Positions 39,215 through 52,759 of a stretch of DNA of 64,000 nucleotides are shown here, piece after piece. The stretch comes from Claviceps africana (taxonomy: Eukaryota > Ascomycota > Sordariomycetes > Hypocreales > Clavicipitaceae), in contig SRPY01000048.1 of assembly GCA_018360145.1 (NCBI GenBank), positions 26,743-90,742 on the forward strand. The letters are read 5' to 3'. Numbering within the stretch: the first letter of the stretch is position 1; every line of letters begins with the position of its first letter. Under the pieces are notes generated by a model. It was given only the letters and a program-made list of their open reading frames with translations. It was not told the origin of the DNA and ran no database searches. Made by a program: the position numbers and the translations under genes.

Positions 39215-39754
39215 AGCGAGCGGATTGTTGACGTTCTCATATTGAGCACCAAGGGCTAATAGAGACGGTTGGCAATTTCTTTGTCGTGGAAAAAAATGGA
39301 ATGCCGACGTTATTGTGCTTGATGGGATTTGAACGCACGACTTCCAAGACTTTGAGCAGAACGGGGAGGTGAAATGTACATGTCTAAAGTACGTTTTTTT
39401 TTCTGTCTGCGGCATTGCAATGTGCACGGAAGTGGGGCAGGTCACATGCTACCAAAATTGGTGCGCAGCCCTCTGCAGAGGACCTAACTACCTACCTGTG
39501 CCACACCCCATTTTCACAAGGAGCTGTTATCCGGCATCCGTCATTTGTGTAGCCGGCATCTGTAGCTGTAGCGGTGGCTTGGAGAGAGAGTCTGCATTAA
39601 GGTCTTTGGGGCAAATGTCGTAGAGAGGAAAAATGGGGAGGGAAAATGGAAGGCCGGGCCCCGGTATCAAAACCATCATGCCATTCATTACCGCCCAAAA
39701 TTTGTTCAGCATTCGGATGCTGTGGATTTTATGAGGCTGACAAGTTGTCTTCAT
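39215..39754. other. Intergenic: TFIIIC promoter and 3' flank of the next gene
   Basis: About 540 bp of normal composition. Besides the B-box-like site it holds a repeated CCGGCATCYGT word at about 39,531 and 39,553, and several homopurine stretches. No coding region with family features was found. Confidence 0.5.
39290..39335 (-). promoter_or_regulatory. B-box-like site plus oligo-T upstream of the TFIIIC gene
   Basis: On the minus strand CGTTCAAATCC (39,325-39,335) matches the tRNA-gene B box GGTTCRANTCC at all but the first base. A run of seven T (39,290-39,296), typical of pol III termination, follows 29 bases downstream. No convincing A box is seen further upstream, so it is either the relic 3' half of a tRNA gene or an isolated TFIIIC site. 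It lies about 110 bp before the start codon of the gene for the protein that binds B boxes. Confidence 0.4.
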
Positions 39755-40733
39755 TCAGCGTCTTCCTCTATCGTGCTTCCTTTGCGCATCAAGCTTGGCT
39801 TGCTCGTGCTCTCTGATCTTCCTGTAGGCTTCAAGTACTTCATCCCTCGCGGTTTGTAGTTCTTCACGCCGCCTCAGACTTCCAGCAGCTTTCGGAATGT
39901 TATCCACGTCGACGACGGCCCCGCCCACTTGTAGCTGCTTTCGCACCTTCTTATGAGCAAGTTCTGGAGGTGCCTGTGCAACCTCGTGCAACTTGAGCTT
40001 GGTCTCGTTTCTCTTGCGAATCAATTCCTGCCAGGGATCATCCTCTTGGGTTTTGCCCCGTTTCCGTGACTTCTTCACGCCATGTGATGGGGCAGTGTCC
40101 CCCGAAGCAGTTTCTCCGAACAAGCCAAAAGCATCGTTCTCCGTCTCGCGCTCATCAGCGAGCTCACGGTCTTCCTCCCTTTGTTCTTGAATCTTTCGCT
40201 CCTCCGCCCTCCACTGTTCGTAGAGCTTGTGCATCTTCTTTTCCTTGAGCGTGCGATGAACCTTGAGACCCAGAGAGTCTTTCCCGTCTTTAATTTTTGT
40301 CTTTGTTGCCAGGCCAGAAATCGGCAATGCAGCATCCACGCGGGCTGAGAAGGACCGCATGTCTTCGCCCTGTTTTATCCGTGGTATTTCCACGACATTT
40401 TCTTGTGTGCTCTTTCTGCCATTCACCGTCTCCCCATTATCAAGTCCGGATCGTGTCTTTTTGCCCTGCGCAAACGCCATCAGCCTTCGAAATTCTCGGG
40501 GAGCATCGTCATTGTTCTTGCGGTTTTTTCGTGGTCGCTTCGGCTTCGATTGCTCTGTCGCTTGCTTGCCATTTCGCTTGCTGGCTGTTACCGGCAATGG
40601 AAGCGCATTCTCTGACGGTGCCAGGTCATAGCTAAGGCGTCGATCAGCTTTTTTTTTCCCCTCCATCCAAGAACGACTTGGAATGAACCTACACGTTTTC
40701 GTCGCCGCGTTTTCTCTTGTGTTTATGAGGCAT
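39755..40733 (-). CDS. Conserved fungal basic coiled-coil protein, CCDC137-like (tentative)
   Basis: Two exons (40,693-40,733 and 39,755-40,631) give 305 aa. The first exon encodes MPHKHKRKRGDEN, and removal of a 61-nt intron joins it in frame to YDLAPSENALPLPVT. A plain reading of the long frame would start instead at a false ATG inside the intron. The protein is strongly charged. It has a Lys/Arg-rich segment (KPKRPRKNRKNND), then PREFRRLMAFAQGKK, MRSFSARVDAALP (about 130-145), the coiled-coil KKMHKLYEQWRAEERKIQEQ, an acidic stretch, a basic KKSRKRGK and a helical C-terminal region. The overall pattern recalls the nucleolar/chromatin CCDC137 family and suggests nuclear or nucleolar location. 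I do not assign a function. Confidence 0.85.
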
Positions 40734-41376
40734 TGTGTAAGTTGACCAGAATATGTTTTGTGCTACTACAATAGTCAACTTATTCCGTCTCGATCTGTTA
40801 AGTTGCAGGGCTCGTGTTGATGAAGGAAAATGTTAAGTCTTCAGCAGAATATGGCGTCTGGGTCACGATTGAGTGGGACGCCGTCAAAGCCTGAATTTTG
40901 CAGTACTCGTAGCCTGTAGGCCTAATGAGTGTTTCACTAAGCAGACTACACGGACCTAGGACAGCAATGTTAATGCGGGACAGCTGACTAATAATTTCCT
41001 ATTGCTTGTCACCGCTGTTGTCTGTACTAATAAGGTTTTTTATCCGTTGCTAGAATAAGGTACGAATTACATTTATTATGTAATAATCTCTTTTACCTAG
41101 TTTAGTGTATAATGGTATCTATAACAATCATTCCGTGTTATTATTTTCTATATACGCATTTCTTTATTTTGGTATAGTAGAACTAGATCTTTCTTTCTAC
41201 TTTGCACTGTAGTGGATGCAGCTTGTAGCTTACTTAAATTTATTTAAGGTACTTAATATAATAAGAGATTTGTTTGTTTTTTCTCTTTTATTTCAGACTT
41301 TATTATCCAGACCGTGAGCTGCTTAACTGACTGTACAATATCCCTTTAGTGCGCAGAAGGCTACATTTAAGTATTG
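40734..41376. other. Right edge of the gene island
   Basis: About 640 bp in which GC content falls toward the repeat block. The first part is the upstream region of the 305-aa protein gene. No gene is seen. It ends with TATTG directly before the first gypsy-II LTR, the left target-site pentamer of that element. Confidence 0.5.
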
Positions 41377-41556
41377 TGTGAGGAGCTTATAAGACTAGCC
41401 CGCGGCGACTCCTCGTCGCTAGTGCTTAGTTATATACTTAGTATATAAACCCTAAGTGGCGTGTATATAAGGGGAAAAGACTTAAAAAAAGTAAGCTTTA
41501 GTTAATATATTAGTTACTATATTGCCTTTATTTAGCTATTTTATTAATACTTAATA
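41377..41556 (+). repeat. gypsy-II LTR (old copy, 5')
   Basis: A 180-bp LTR starting TGTGAGGAGC and ending CTTAATA (ancestrally CCTAACA). It keeps GC-rich words (GCCCGCGGCGACTCCTCGTCGC) and a TATA-like ATATAAACCC. It aligns with 46,243-46,423 and 52,760-52,940. Confidence 0.85.
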
Positions 41557-42377
41557 ATTTTAAAGCTTCTTTAAAAGCTACTTAAAAATAATATAGTACT
41601 TTAAATTAAATAACTTACTATAATTCTTTATAAAGAATTATTATTCTTTAACTCTTTATTAATACTTTATTAATTTATAAAAAGTTTATAAAGTAGTGTT
41701 TAAATTATTAATACCTTTATATTAAAAAAAATAAACTTAAGCACTTAAAGCCTTTATAAAAAAACTAAAGTAATTAAAAAGTAAATCTTTTAATTAAAAA
41801 AGCTAAAGAAACTATAAAAAAAAAATAAAAACTTTTTTAAGCTTTAAAATAAAGAATTAATAATAAAATTAAGGTAAAATATTATTACTTTTATAAAAAT
41901 TTATTTAATAATAGCTAAAGAGAAGTTAAGGTTAAAAATATTAATTTATTTATATACTTTATAAATCTTTAAAAATATAAAATTTAAATTAATAATTTAA
42001 ACTATATCTTTAATAAAGTAAAATATAAGTTTTATTAAAATTATTTAAAAATACTTTTTACTTTTAACTATATATATTAATTTTATAAAGTAAAATAAAA
42101 CTAATTCTTTAATAAATAGCTAAATAAATATTATATTAAACTTAAAAATAATTAAGTAAAGTTTTAAAAATAAACTTTAATATTACTTAAAGACTTTATT
42201 AATTAAAAGGCTTAAATTATTATTATAATAAAGAATATTAAATAAAGAAATAGCTAAAGCTTTATTAATTTTAGTATTTACTTTAATTTATTAAAGAAAT
42301 ATTTAAAAAAAGTTAGTAAAAAAGTTAAAGCTTTTTTACTTTTTATAAAGTTATAACTAAAACTTTAAAACTATATT

Positions 42378-42663
42378 TATTTATTTATTTATTTATTTAC
42401 TCTAGAGGGCATAGAGCCCTTAGTTAGTACCTTATTTTAGTAACCTATATAGAAAAAACCTTAGAATAAAGGGGAAAACCTATATATAGTAGTGGGTATA
42501 GGTGCTAAAGGGGCCTAAATTAAGCCTTAAGTAGTGCTTATTATAAACATTAGTGCGCTACTAGCTAGGCTTTCGCCGAGGTTATTAGAAGGAGTCTAGC
42601 GGAGGGCGCAGGCAGTGTGCGTAGAAAGGCGCGTAAAAACGCGTTAAATTTAAGGGGGGGGGG
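42378..42663 (-). mobile_element. 5'-truncated LINE 3' end
   Basis: A 286-bp insertion into the old gypsy-II. It is flanked by a perfect 15-bp target duplication CTTTAAAACTATATT (42,363-42,377 and 42,664-42,678) and absent from the related stretch near 47,230. On the minus strand it ends in CTCTAGAG followed by (TAAA)n, the same 3' end as at 58,325 and 62,206. Its 5' end is a run of C. Severe 5' truncation, a simple-repeat tail and a long duplication are the signature of target-primed reverse transcription. It is markedly less RIP-mutated (GGCGCGTAAAAACGCG, TTTCGCCGAGG) than the longer copies, as expected if it is too short for efficient RIP. Confidence 0.88.
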
Positions 42664-43429
42664 CTTTAAAACTATATTAATTTATATATATTTATTATAA
42701 AGAAAACCTAAAAGAAAGTAGTTTAAATTACTTAATAATTTTAAAATATAATATTAATAAAGTTTAAAAGAAAAATAAATACTTTTTATAAAAGATCTAT
42801 TAAATTTTAATAAAACTAATTCTTTTTTTTTTATAAACTATTAGTAATTAACTATTATAGTTTTAGTAATTAAAGTTAATAATAATAAAATAAAGAGTAA
42901 ATATAAAAAACTTTTGCGATTTCGCCTGCACCGCAACAACGCCGCGGAATTAACTTAAATTAACTTAAAAAGTAAATAAAAAGTTTTACTATATTTATTT
43001 ACCCCCTTTTATAATAGTGTATTAAGCTTAAAGCGTAGGTATAGTAAGTAATGTAATAATAATAAATATTAATATAGAAAATTATAGTATTTTATAAAGT
43101 TACTATAATTCCCTTATTTACTATAGTAAGTTTATAATAGAAAACTAAGTTAATACTATAATTAATATAGCTTAGGACTAAGTACTAGTCTATTTATAAT
43201 AAAAATATAATAAAATTACTAAGTTTATACTAACCTTTTTATTAAAAGGAGTTTAAAAGGTTATTTTATATATTATTAATATAGAAATAATATAAGCCTA
43301 TTATAGGTAACCTATTAACCTTTAAAAACTAGTTATAACTACTAACCTTAAAGTAATAGTTAAAATAGTAATTAAAATGGCTATTTAACTTAAAACTATA
43401 TTAACTATAATATAGGCTAGAATTATAGT

Positions 43430-44400
43430 TAGTAACGCTACTTTAATAATTAATAAGCTTATTTACTTAGCTACCTTTATAGTAGTATTGCTTTATATTT
43501 ATAGAGAGACTATTATTGAAGGTAACTTAATTAATAAAGTAGTTAAATAATATAGCCTAAAAGATATTATTTATACTATTAATAAAGCTATAAATAAAAA
43601 CACTATAGTAGCTATAAAACGCCTTTATAATAGTAATATAGTAGTTACCTTTAAAGATATAGCTTAACTCTATACTAAAGATATAAAATAAATTTAAACT
43701 ACCTTTAGCTTAAATATAATATTAAATTAATAAATATTTAGTATTATTATTAAAGGATTCCCTATTTATTATATATATTAAGTTATTAAAGAAAATATTC
43801 TTTACTACCTTACCTTTATTAATAGTAGTAGTATTATTAAAGTTATAGTATAAAAACCCTATAGCACTATAATATAAGCCCTCTTTATCTTTAAAATTAA
43901 AGATATTAATATAGCTAATAAACTATATTATAAAGGAGTTATTTATAAACTTAAAATATTTAAAGCTAAACTATATAATAAAGCTCTTTATTTATATTAA
44001 TATTATTAATACTTTAAATTTAATTATATTATTATATATTATATTATAACTTTATATTATAGCTACTACACTACTATTAAGTATACTTTTAAAACTAATT
44101 ACCTAGCTATTATAAATATAAAGTAAAAGTAATATATTAATTATATAAATACTTACTTTACTTAATTAAAACACTACTTAATTACTAATAACTATTAAAT
44201 AAAAGCCTATACTATATACTTAAATTAATTTAGTAGCTTTACTGCTTTACCTATACTAACCTCTATAAATATAAATAATTAAATTAAAGTCTAAACCTAT
44301 AGTTAATATAAATAGGCTAGTAATACTCTCTTTAATAAAGCCTTACTTTAAAAGTATAGTAAATACCTTTAAAGTAATTATAATTAATACTTAAGCTTTA
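43430..44400 (+). pseudogene. LINE ORF1 (gag-like) remnant
   Basis: Translation through the stops reads as the ORF1 protein of fungal Tad-type LINEs. A VAIKRLYNSNIVVTFKDIA segment (family pattern R-L-x-SGDVVLTF) near 43.61-43.67 kb is followed by IIKGFPIYYI near 43.75 kb. The stretch at 43.99-44.11 kb is where CCHC knuckles are expected; its Cys codons now read Tyr (TGC/TGT to TAC/TAT), the change RIP makes. Nonfunctional. Confidence 0.7.
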
Positions 44401-46242
44401 ATATAATATTTATACCCCTTTTATTAAGGCTTTAAAGCGCTATTAAGGCCTTTTTTAGCTATTACTTTAGTACTAAATTAGCCCTTTTATTATAAAAAAC
44501 CCCTTTACTTTTTAATTAAAATATAATATTATAAGTAATATATTAAAATATATAGAAGAAAATATAACTTATTTACTTAGCTTTTAAGTCCTAACTTAAG
44601 ATTAATATAGTAGTAATTTAAAAACTATATAGTATTAATAAAGACCCTTTAAACCTAAGCTTAAGTTTCTATTAATTTATAGTTTAAAGTAAAAGAATAG
44701 CTATTTATATTTACTATTAATATAGCCTTAGTTTATAAATAATATAGTTTAGCATTAATTAATACACTATAACCCTTTATAATATTAATATTTACTTTAT
44801 TTACTCTTTTACTTACTATTATAATTAAATAACTCTCTTTTATAACTTCTTTATAAAACTACTATAGCATTACTATATTTTTATTAATAACTTTAATTAA
44901 TACTACCCCTTTTAAAACTATATAGCTATATATTACTTAGTAATAATAAACTCTTAATAGTTATAGCTTAGTAGTAACTTAAATTTATTATATTTTTAAG
45001 TAAAATAATATAGTAAATATAAAGTAAAATAAATAGCACTATTAACTATATTTAGTTTTTTACTAACCTTTAAATTTAATTTTTAAAAAGATTAAACCTT
45101 ATTAAGTTTAACTATATTTTATAGCTTATTTATATTACTTTTTATAACTATAGTTTTATAATTATTATTATTAAATAACCTTTATATTACTTTAAATAGC
45201 TTTAAATAAATAAAATACTTATTACTATAAAGGTAATACACTACTTTTACCCCTTTTTTATACTAACTATCCTTAATACCCTTTACTAAATTAATTCCTT
45301 TATTATATAGCTTATAATTAAACTTATTATTATTACTACCTTTTTTATATTAAAGGGCCTTTATAATACCTTTAAAGTATAGCTATAGTAAATCTTTAAG
45401 GTTTATAAAGCTATTTATAATATAAAACACACTTAAAGACTTTAATAACGCTACTATATTAAAGTAAGCTAATAAGCTACTACTAATATAGCTTTAAATT
45501 AAAAATAAATTATCTATAAGAAATAATATAGCTTTTAACGCTATATAATAGTAAATATAATAGCTAAAAAAAGTAACCTTTAAAAACTAAAATAATAAGC
45601 TTAACTTTATAGTAGCTTATTACTTAAAACTACTTAAGTTTTAACCTTCTACTATAGTAGTAATAGTATATCTTTAACTACCTTTTACTATAATAAAGTA
45701 AAGGTATTTTTTAATAAATTCTTTTTTACCTTAACTGCTTATATAAATAATATATTAGCTAACCTTAGCCCTTAACTTAACTTTACTATATTTTTAAAGG
45801 AAGACTACTTTATAGCTTTAAAGATATATAATATAATTAAGGAATTAGCTAATTAAAAAGCCTTTAAACTTAATAAGCTTTTAGTAAGGTTCTTTAAAGC
45901 CTATAGTAAACTATTTATTAGTATTCTCTTTAACTTATTTAATATATACTACTATATTAAGCATTACCTAGCTTTATTTTAAAAGGCTAAAGTTATAATT
46001 CTTTATAAATTAAAAAAATTACTTAAAAAAAGGAAATATATTAATATATAAAGATTAATCTCCTTTTTTAATATTATAAGTAAGGTATTAAAAGCAGTAA
46101 TAGTAATATAAATTACCTATATAGCTAAGGAGGGCAGCGCTTTTTTAAAGCTTTAAATAGATAACTATATTAATTATTTTATAGAGGTAGCCCTTACTAT
46201 TTTAATAAAAGCTATATATATAGTGTAGCACTATAGTAGCAC

Positions 46243-46423
46243 TGTAAGGAGCTTACAAGACCAGCCCGCGGCGACTCCTCATCACTAGTACTTAGTTATA
46301 TACTTAGTATATAAACTCTAAGTAGTATATATATAAAGGGGAAAAAACTTAAAAAAAGTAAGCTTTAATTAATATATTAGTTACTATATTGCCTTTACTT
46401 AGCTACTTTATTAATATTTAATA
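46243..46423 (+). repeat. gypsy-II LTR (young copy, 5')
   Basis: A 181-bp LTR, TGTAAGGAGC...TTTAATA. The first 60 bp keep GC words (ACCAGCCCGCGGCGACTCC). It is preceded by LINE sequence ending AGCAC. Confidence 0.88.
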
Positions 46424-48239
46424 ATTTTAAAGCTTCTTTAAAGGCTATTTAAAAATAATATAGTACTTTAAATTAAATAACTTATTATAATTCTTTATAA
46501 AGAATTATTATTTTCTAACTCTTTATTAATACTTTATTAATCTATAAAAGGTTTATAAAGTAATACTTAAACTATTAATACTTTTATATTAAAAAAGATA
46601 AACTTAAATACTTAAAGCCTTTATAAAAAAGCTAAAGTAATTAAAAAGTAAATTTTTTAATTAAAAAAGTTAAAGAAATTATAAAAAAAAAAAAACTTTT
46701 TTAAACTTTAAAATAAAGAATTAATAATAAAATTAAAGTAAAATATTACTACTTTTATAAAGATTTATTTAATAATAGCTAAAGAGAAGTTAAGGTTAAA
46801 AATATTAATTTATTTATATACTTTACTAATCTTTAAAAATATAAGATTTAAATTAATAATTTAAACTATACCTTTAATAAAGTAAAATATAAGTTTTATT
46901 AAAATTATTTAAAAATACTCTTTACCTTTAACTATATATATTAATTTTATAAAGTAAAATAGAACTAATTCTTTAATAAATAGCTAAATAAGTATTATAT
47001 TAAACTTAAGAATAATTAAGTAAAGTTTTAAAAATAAACCTTAATATTACTTAAAGACTTTATAAACTAAAAAGCTTAAATTACTATTATAATAGAGAAT
47101 GCTAAATAAAGAGATAGCTAAAGCTTTATTAATTTTAGTATTTACCTTAATTTATTAAAGAAATATTTAAAGAGAGCTAATAAAAAAGCTAAAGCCCTTT
47201 TACTCTTTATAAAGTTATAACTAAAACTTTAAAACTATATTAACTTATATATATTTATTATAAAGAAAACTTAAGAGAAAATAGTTTAAATTACTTAGTA
47301 ATTCTAAAATATAATATTAATAAAGCTTAAAAGAAAAATAAACACTCTTTATAAAAAACCTACTAAATTTTAATAAAACTAATCCTTCCTTTCCTTTATA
47401 AACTATTAGTAATTAACTATTATAGGTTTAGTAACTAAAGCTAATAATAATAAAATAAAGGGTAAATATAAATACTATAACTATAGAAAAATAAAGTATA
47501 TTTAATATAACTATAATAAATTAATAAAGGCTAACCTTAACGCTTTAAGAAATAATAATTAATAAAGATAGCTGCCTTTATCTCTACTAAAGAATTAGTT
47601 TAAATTAAGTAATATTTCTATATTTACACTATAATTTAAAATAAAAATACTACTTATACCTTTATAGATTTTAATACCTATTCTAATATTAATATTATTA
47701 GTTTAGAATTTATAATAGCCTAAGGCTTAATAAAGACCTAGCTAGTAGCCCCTAAACTCTAAGTAGTTAGGGACCTTTAAGTCCTTAAATATAGAGTATA
47801 TTAGGTACTAATTAACATTACTAATTTAAAAGGTATATTTAGAAATTTAAAGCTATTATATATAGCTATTAATTATAAACTAAACCCTTAAGGAAGTTCT
47901 ATACTAATTAAAATATATACCTTAGTAAAAGAATATATTTATTTATTTATATATAATAGAGAATAGTAGTTTAAAATATAATATATTAATATATTATTTT
48001 TAACTCCTTATTAATTTACTAAGAAATATAAAAATAAAGCAGTTATTTATATACTATAAAGCCTTTTAAATAACTAATATATTAAATTAAAGGATAAAGA
48101 AGTAATAAACTCTTAGAGAATTACTTTAAATATCCTTTTAAAACTTAAAGCTTTTATAAATATATTTACTTTTAATAAAGCTAATATACTTTTATTTATT
48201 AAAGATATAGATTATTTAATTAACCTTTTATTTAATACT

Positions 48240-50620
48240 TTACCCCTTTATAGACTTATATACCCCCTATCTTTAAATAAGCTTAAAATCCTATAAAAAT
48301 ACCTTAAGGAAAACTTAATAAATAAATAAATAAAACCCTTAAAAAGCTTTATTAATACCTTTATACTCTTTATACCTAAAAAGAATAGTACCTTTTAATT
48401 ATATATAGATTATAAAGGTATTAATAAAATTACACTTAAGAATTACTATATATTACTCTTTATATTAAAAATCCTAAATTACTACTAAAGCGTTAGGTTT
48501 TTTATTAAAATTAATATTAAAGATATATACTACTAAATTTATATTAAAAAAGGAGATAAATAAAAGATAGCATTTTACACTTAATATAATTACTATAAAT
48601 ACTTAGTTATATTATTTAAACTTATTAATATACTAGCTACTTTTTAAAGCTATATTTACTAAGCCTTAAGGGGCTTAATTAATATTATTTATATAATATA
48701 TTTAAATAATATCTTTATCTTTTTAAAGATAAAGAAGGAATATATTAGCTATATTTATTAAGTCTTTAAATAAATAAAAGCAGCGGAATTATATATAAAA
48801 CCTTTTAAATATATCTTTTATTAAAATTTAGTAGAATTCTTTAGATTTATTCTATTTATTAATAAAATAGTAATAAATAAATAGTAAGTAAAAACTATTA
48901 AAGACTAAAAGGAACTATAAAGGTATTAAAATATATAAATATTCCTAAAATTCTATAATTTCTACTAATAATTTATATACTACTACTTTATAATTATAGT
49001 ACCTTTAAATATATTAATAAAAGGTAGCTAAAAGGAAATATTAATTAAGAAATTCTTATTTAAAGAAAAGAAATATATAGTGTTTAATTAATTAAAAGTA
49101 GCCTTTTAAGAAATGCCTTTACTTTATTACTATTAATTAAGCTAATTTATTTATATTAAAATAAACGCTTTAGTATTTATAATAGTTAGTATTATATTAC
49201 AATTAAATAATAAAGAGCAATATTACTTTATTATATTTTAGTCTTATAAGTTTATAAATATTAAGTAAAATTATAAAATAGCTAACTAAAAACTCTTTAT
49301 AATAGTTAAGTTCTTTAAATATTAGTAATACTACTTAAAAGAGGTAAATAACTTAATAGAAGTATTATTAAATTATTATAACTTATAATTATTTATAATA
49401 TAAAGAAGACTTAATAAATAATAGGTAAGATAGTATATATTTTTAAATTTATTTAACTTTATAATAAAGCATTAAATAAAGAAAAGTAACTCTATTAATA
49501 CTTTATTAAAAAGGCTTAATTATAAAAGTAAAAGGCTAAGTAATAAAGAAATAATTCTTAAGCTATAAAAATAAATAGTACTAAGTACTATAAATAAAGA
49601 CTTATTTATAAAGAGGTAATAGTTTAGTAAAATGCCTTTAAGGATATAATTAATCTTAGTTAATAAAGGGTATAAGCTTTACTTTATTACTTAAATACTT
49701 AAAGTAGTTATTAAAATATTAGCTAAACTATAAATAAAACTAAATAATTTTAGAAATAAAGTTACTTATATTTAATATATTAATATATAAAAGGTATAAA
49801 AGGCTACTAAGTTATTTAACCTTTATATAATAAAGATTTATAAATCTTTAATAAAAGTATTATAAAAAGCTTAAAGGTAGAATTTAAACCTTAAAGAAAT
49901 TACTAAAAATATAGCTAAAGTAAATTTAAAGAGAAAGGTAAAGATATAGTAATATAATATAAGTAGCCTTTTACTATATAAAAACTAAGTAGTTATTTTT
50001 TAAAAGCTTATTTTATAGTAAAAGCTTTTATAGCTATACTATAATAATCCTTTAGCTAATTATTTCAAAATAAATAAAACTATTAAGCTTTTATATTAAG
50101 TCTTCTATTAGTTAGTAATAAAATAAATAGTATTAAAATATATTTTAAGCTATAGAATATATTAAAGAGTTATAGCTTAATAGTATTAACTATATAGATA
50201 GCTAGAATCTTTACAAACCCCTTAATAACTTTAGGTTAAAGTTTCTATAGACTTTATTATTAAGCTACTAAAGGTATATAATAATAATAAATAAGTAAAT
50301 ATAATATTAGTAATTATAAATTAATATATTAAATATATAATGTTTCTATTAGTTATAACTATACTTAATATAGTAAAATTAGCTAAAATATATTATAAAG
50401 AGATAGAGCTTTAATTTAATACTATAAAAGAGGTAATATTTAATAAAGAGTTAGTGTTTATTAATATATTTTAAAGTAATCTTTATTACTATTTAAAGAT
50501 AAAGAGAAGACTATTTATAGTGTTTTACCTATAAATTAATAGATAAATAGAATAGATTAATTAAGTCTTTAAATATTACTTATAATACTTTATAAGGAAA
50601 TACTAGCTAATTTAGCCTAT
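48240..50620 (+). pseudogene. gypsy-II pol remnant: reverse transcriptase and integrase
   Basis: With stops ignored, the frame shows the reverse transcriptase of Ty3/gypsy elements: LKNYYILLFILKIL (like NRYPLPLI), FIKINIKDIYY (like F-KIDLKDAYH), FKLINILATF (like FGLTNAPATF) and the active-site box near 48,698-48,727, where both Asp are now Asn. An RNase H region should follow. From about 50.0 kb integrase is read: NYFKINKTIKLLY (zinc-binding region), ILVIINYYIKYIMFL (like ILVVVDRYTKYAHF), EVIFNKELVF and YYLKIKRRLF. Reverse transcriptase before integrase places it in Ty3/gypsy. Confidence 0.88.
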
Positions 50621-52759
50621 ACTTCTATTATAAGTATAGTTTATTTATAATAATATAGTTAATTATATAATAAAATATACACTAAACTATATACTCTTTA
50701 ATTACTACCTTAAGTTTTATTTAACTATTAAGAATAATAGCTTAAAAGAAAAGGTATTAAAAGTAAAAGTAAAAGTATAAAAACTATATAAAATTTAAGA
50801 AAAATTAATAAAAATATAGAGAAAAGTAATAGAAATATAAGTAAAATACTATAATAAAGGATATTAAAAAAAAACCTTTATTAAAGGAGAAATAGTTTTA
50901 CTATTTATAAAGAATATTAAAACTAAAAATATAAAAAAAAGCTAAACCTTAGATATTTAAAACTATTTTAAATCTTAAATATAATAGAAAAGTAGGTATA
51001 TTATTTAAAACTACTAAAAAAATATAAATAACTCTATAATATATTTTACATTAGCCTTTTAAAACTATAAAAAAGGCAGCGTAATTATAAAGAGAAACTA
51101 GTAATTTTAAATATAAAGGAAGAAAATAAAGAATATAAAGTAAAAGAAATTTATAATAAAAAAACTATATAAAGGGATACTTACTACCTTATAAAATAAA
51201 AAGGATTGCTTAGTAAATATAACTAATAAATAGTAAAAGAAAATATTAATATACCTATACTTATTATAGTATATTATAGAACGATTAAAATAAAGCTAAA
51301 GGCATAGCTATAAAATAGTAAAGACTAGCTAAAATATAAAAAGAAAAATAAAATTCCTATATTTATTAAAAAAAAAAACACTAAAATAAAAAAACAGATA
51401 ATATATAGCTAAACCACTACTTAAATAAAGGGGAGACTAATAGAGAATAATTCTAGTATATCTTAGAAGGTATAATAATCTATTATCCCTTCTTTAAGTA
51501 TTTAAATTAAACCTTAACTATTTACTTTAAGCGCCTCCTTAGTATAAAAGAAAACCTAATAAATTATCACTACCTATATAGTATATTTAGCCTCTTTAAA
51601 GTAAAGGTAAAGTAGTAAATAACGCTTTTAATTATTAAACTTAGCTTTATAGTTTAATTAATAAAGTTAGCGGTATATTAGTAAAAAGAAATAAAAAGAC
51701 TTATAATTTTTAGTTAAAGAGCTAAGTACTATATAATTTAAACTAATTAATAGTTTAAGATAAATTACTTAAAGGTAATGTATATAGGCTATAAATCATT
51801 AGTAAAAGCTAAGAAAAAAGAAAGTATTCTACTATATATAAATACTCTTCTTAGCCTTAATAAAGCTATAAGTAAATTAATAGGCCTACTTAGTATAGTT
51901 AAAACTATATAAAAGTATAAATAAAAGGTAGGTAAGAGACTTCTATATATCCCTTTTAAAAATAAAAAAATCATTAGCTTTATTACTATTATTATCTATA
52001 ATTATTATAGACTTGTCTTACTTAGTATTTATAAATATTTTAAGCTATTTATAGATAGATAAGAGGTTATTTTAAGACCTCTATATTATAGTAAGTACTT
52101 AAGGAATTATTAGTAAAAACCTAAAGAATTTAAAATAAGAAAATATACTTTAAAGTATAAGTTATTACGCTTATTATATTATATATAATAATATAACACT
52201 TTATACTTCCTACCTTAAAATAGTTTATATAGATATATATAGCGAATTACTATAAAGGTAGGCTTAAAGGGCGGATTAGCTTTATATTTATTATAACTTA
52301 TATATATATAATATATATAAGTACAATAAAAAAGCTTAATAACTATAAGCTTTATAATAAAGAAAAGTTAGTAAAGAGATAGGGATATATAATTTAAAAG
52401 AAGAAAAAAGAATAGAAAATAAGATATAAAAATAATAATATTATAAAAGTAAGAAATAGTTAAAAGGGTAGCGTTTATAAAGTTATAATCTACCTATAGG
52501 TAATTTAATATATATATTATTTATATTTACTAATAGTATAACCTTAGATAATAATTGTTTAAATTATTATAGAAATTATAAAAAAGGTAAGAAATAGTAA
52601 GTAACTTACTTTTAAAAAGGTAGGGCAATTATTCCTTACTATATATATAAATAATATTGTTATTTAACGATATAATAAGAGCTTATCGCTACTAGGTTAT
52701 AAGGTAAGTAATAATTAAAGTAAAAGCTACTAGAACATTAGTATAAAGAGAGGGGTAAT

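Noticed and set aside
51789..51974. 61-codon open frame in the young gypsy-II (minus strand)
   Set aside because: It lies antisense in the 3' region of the element; the corresponding old copy does not preserve it.
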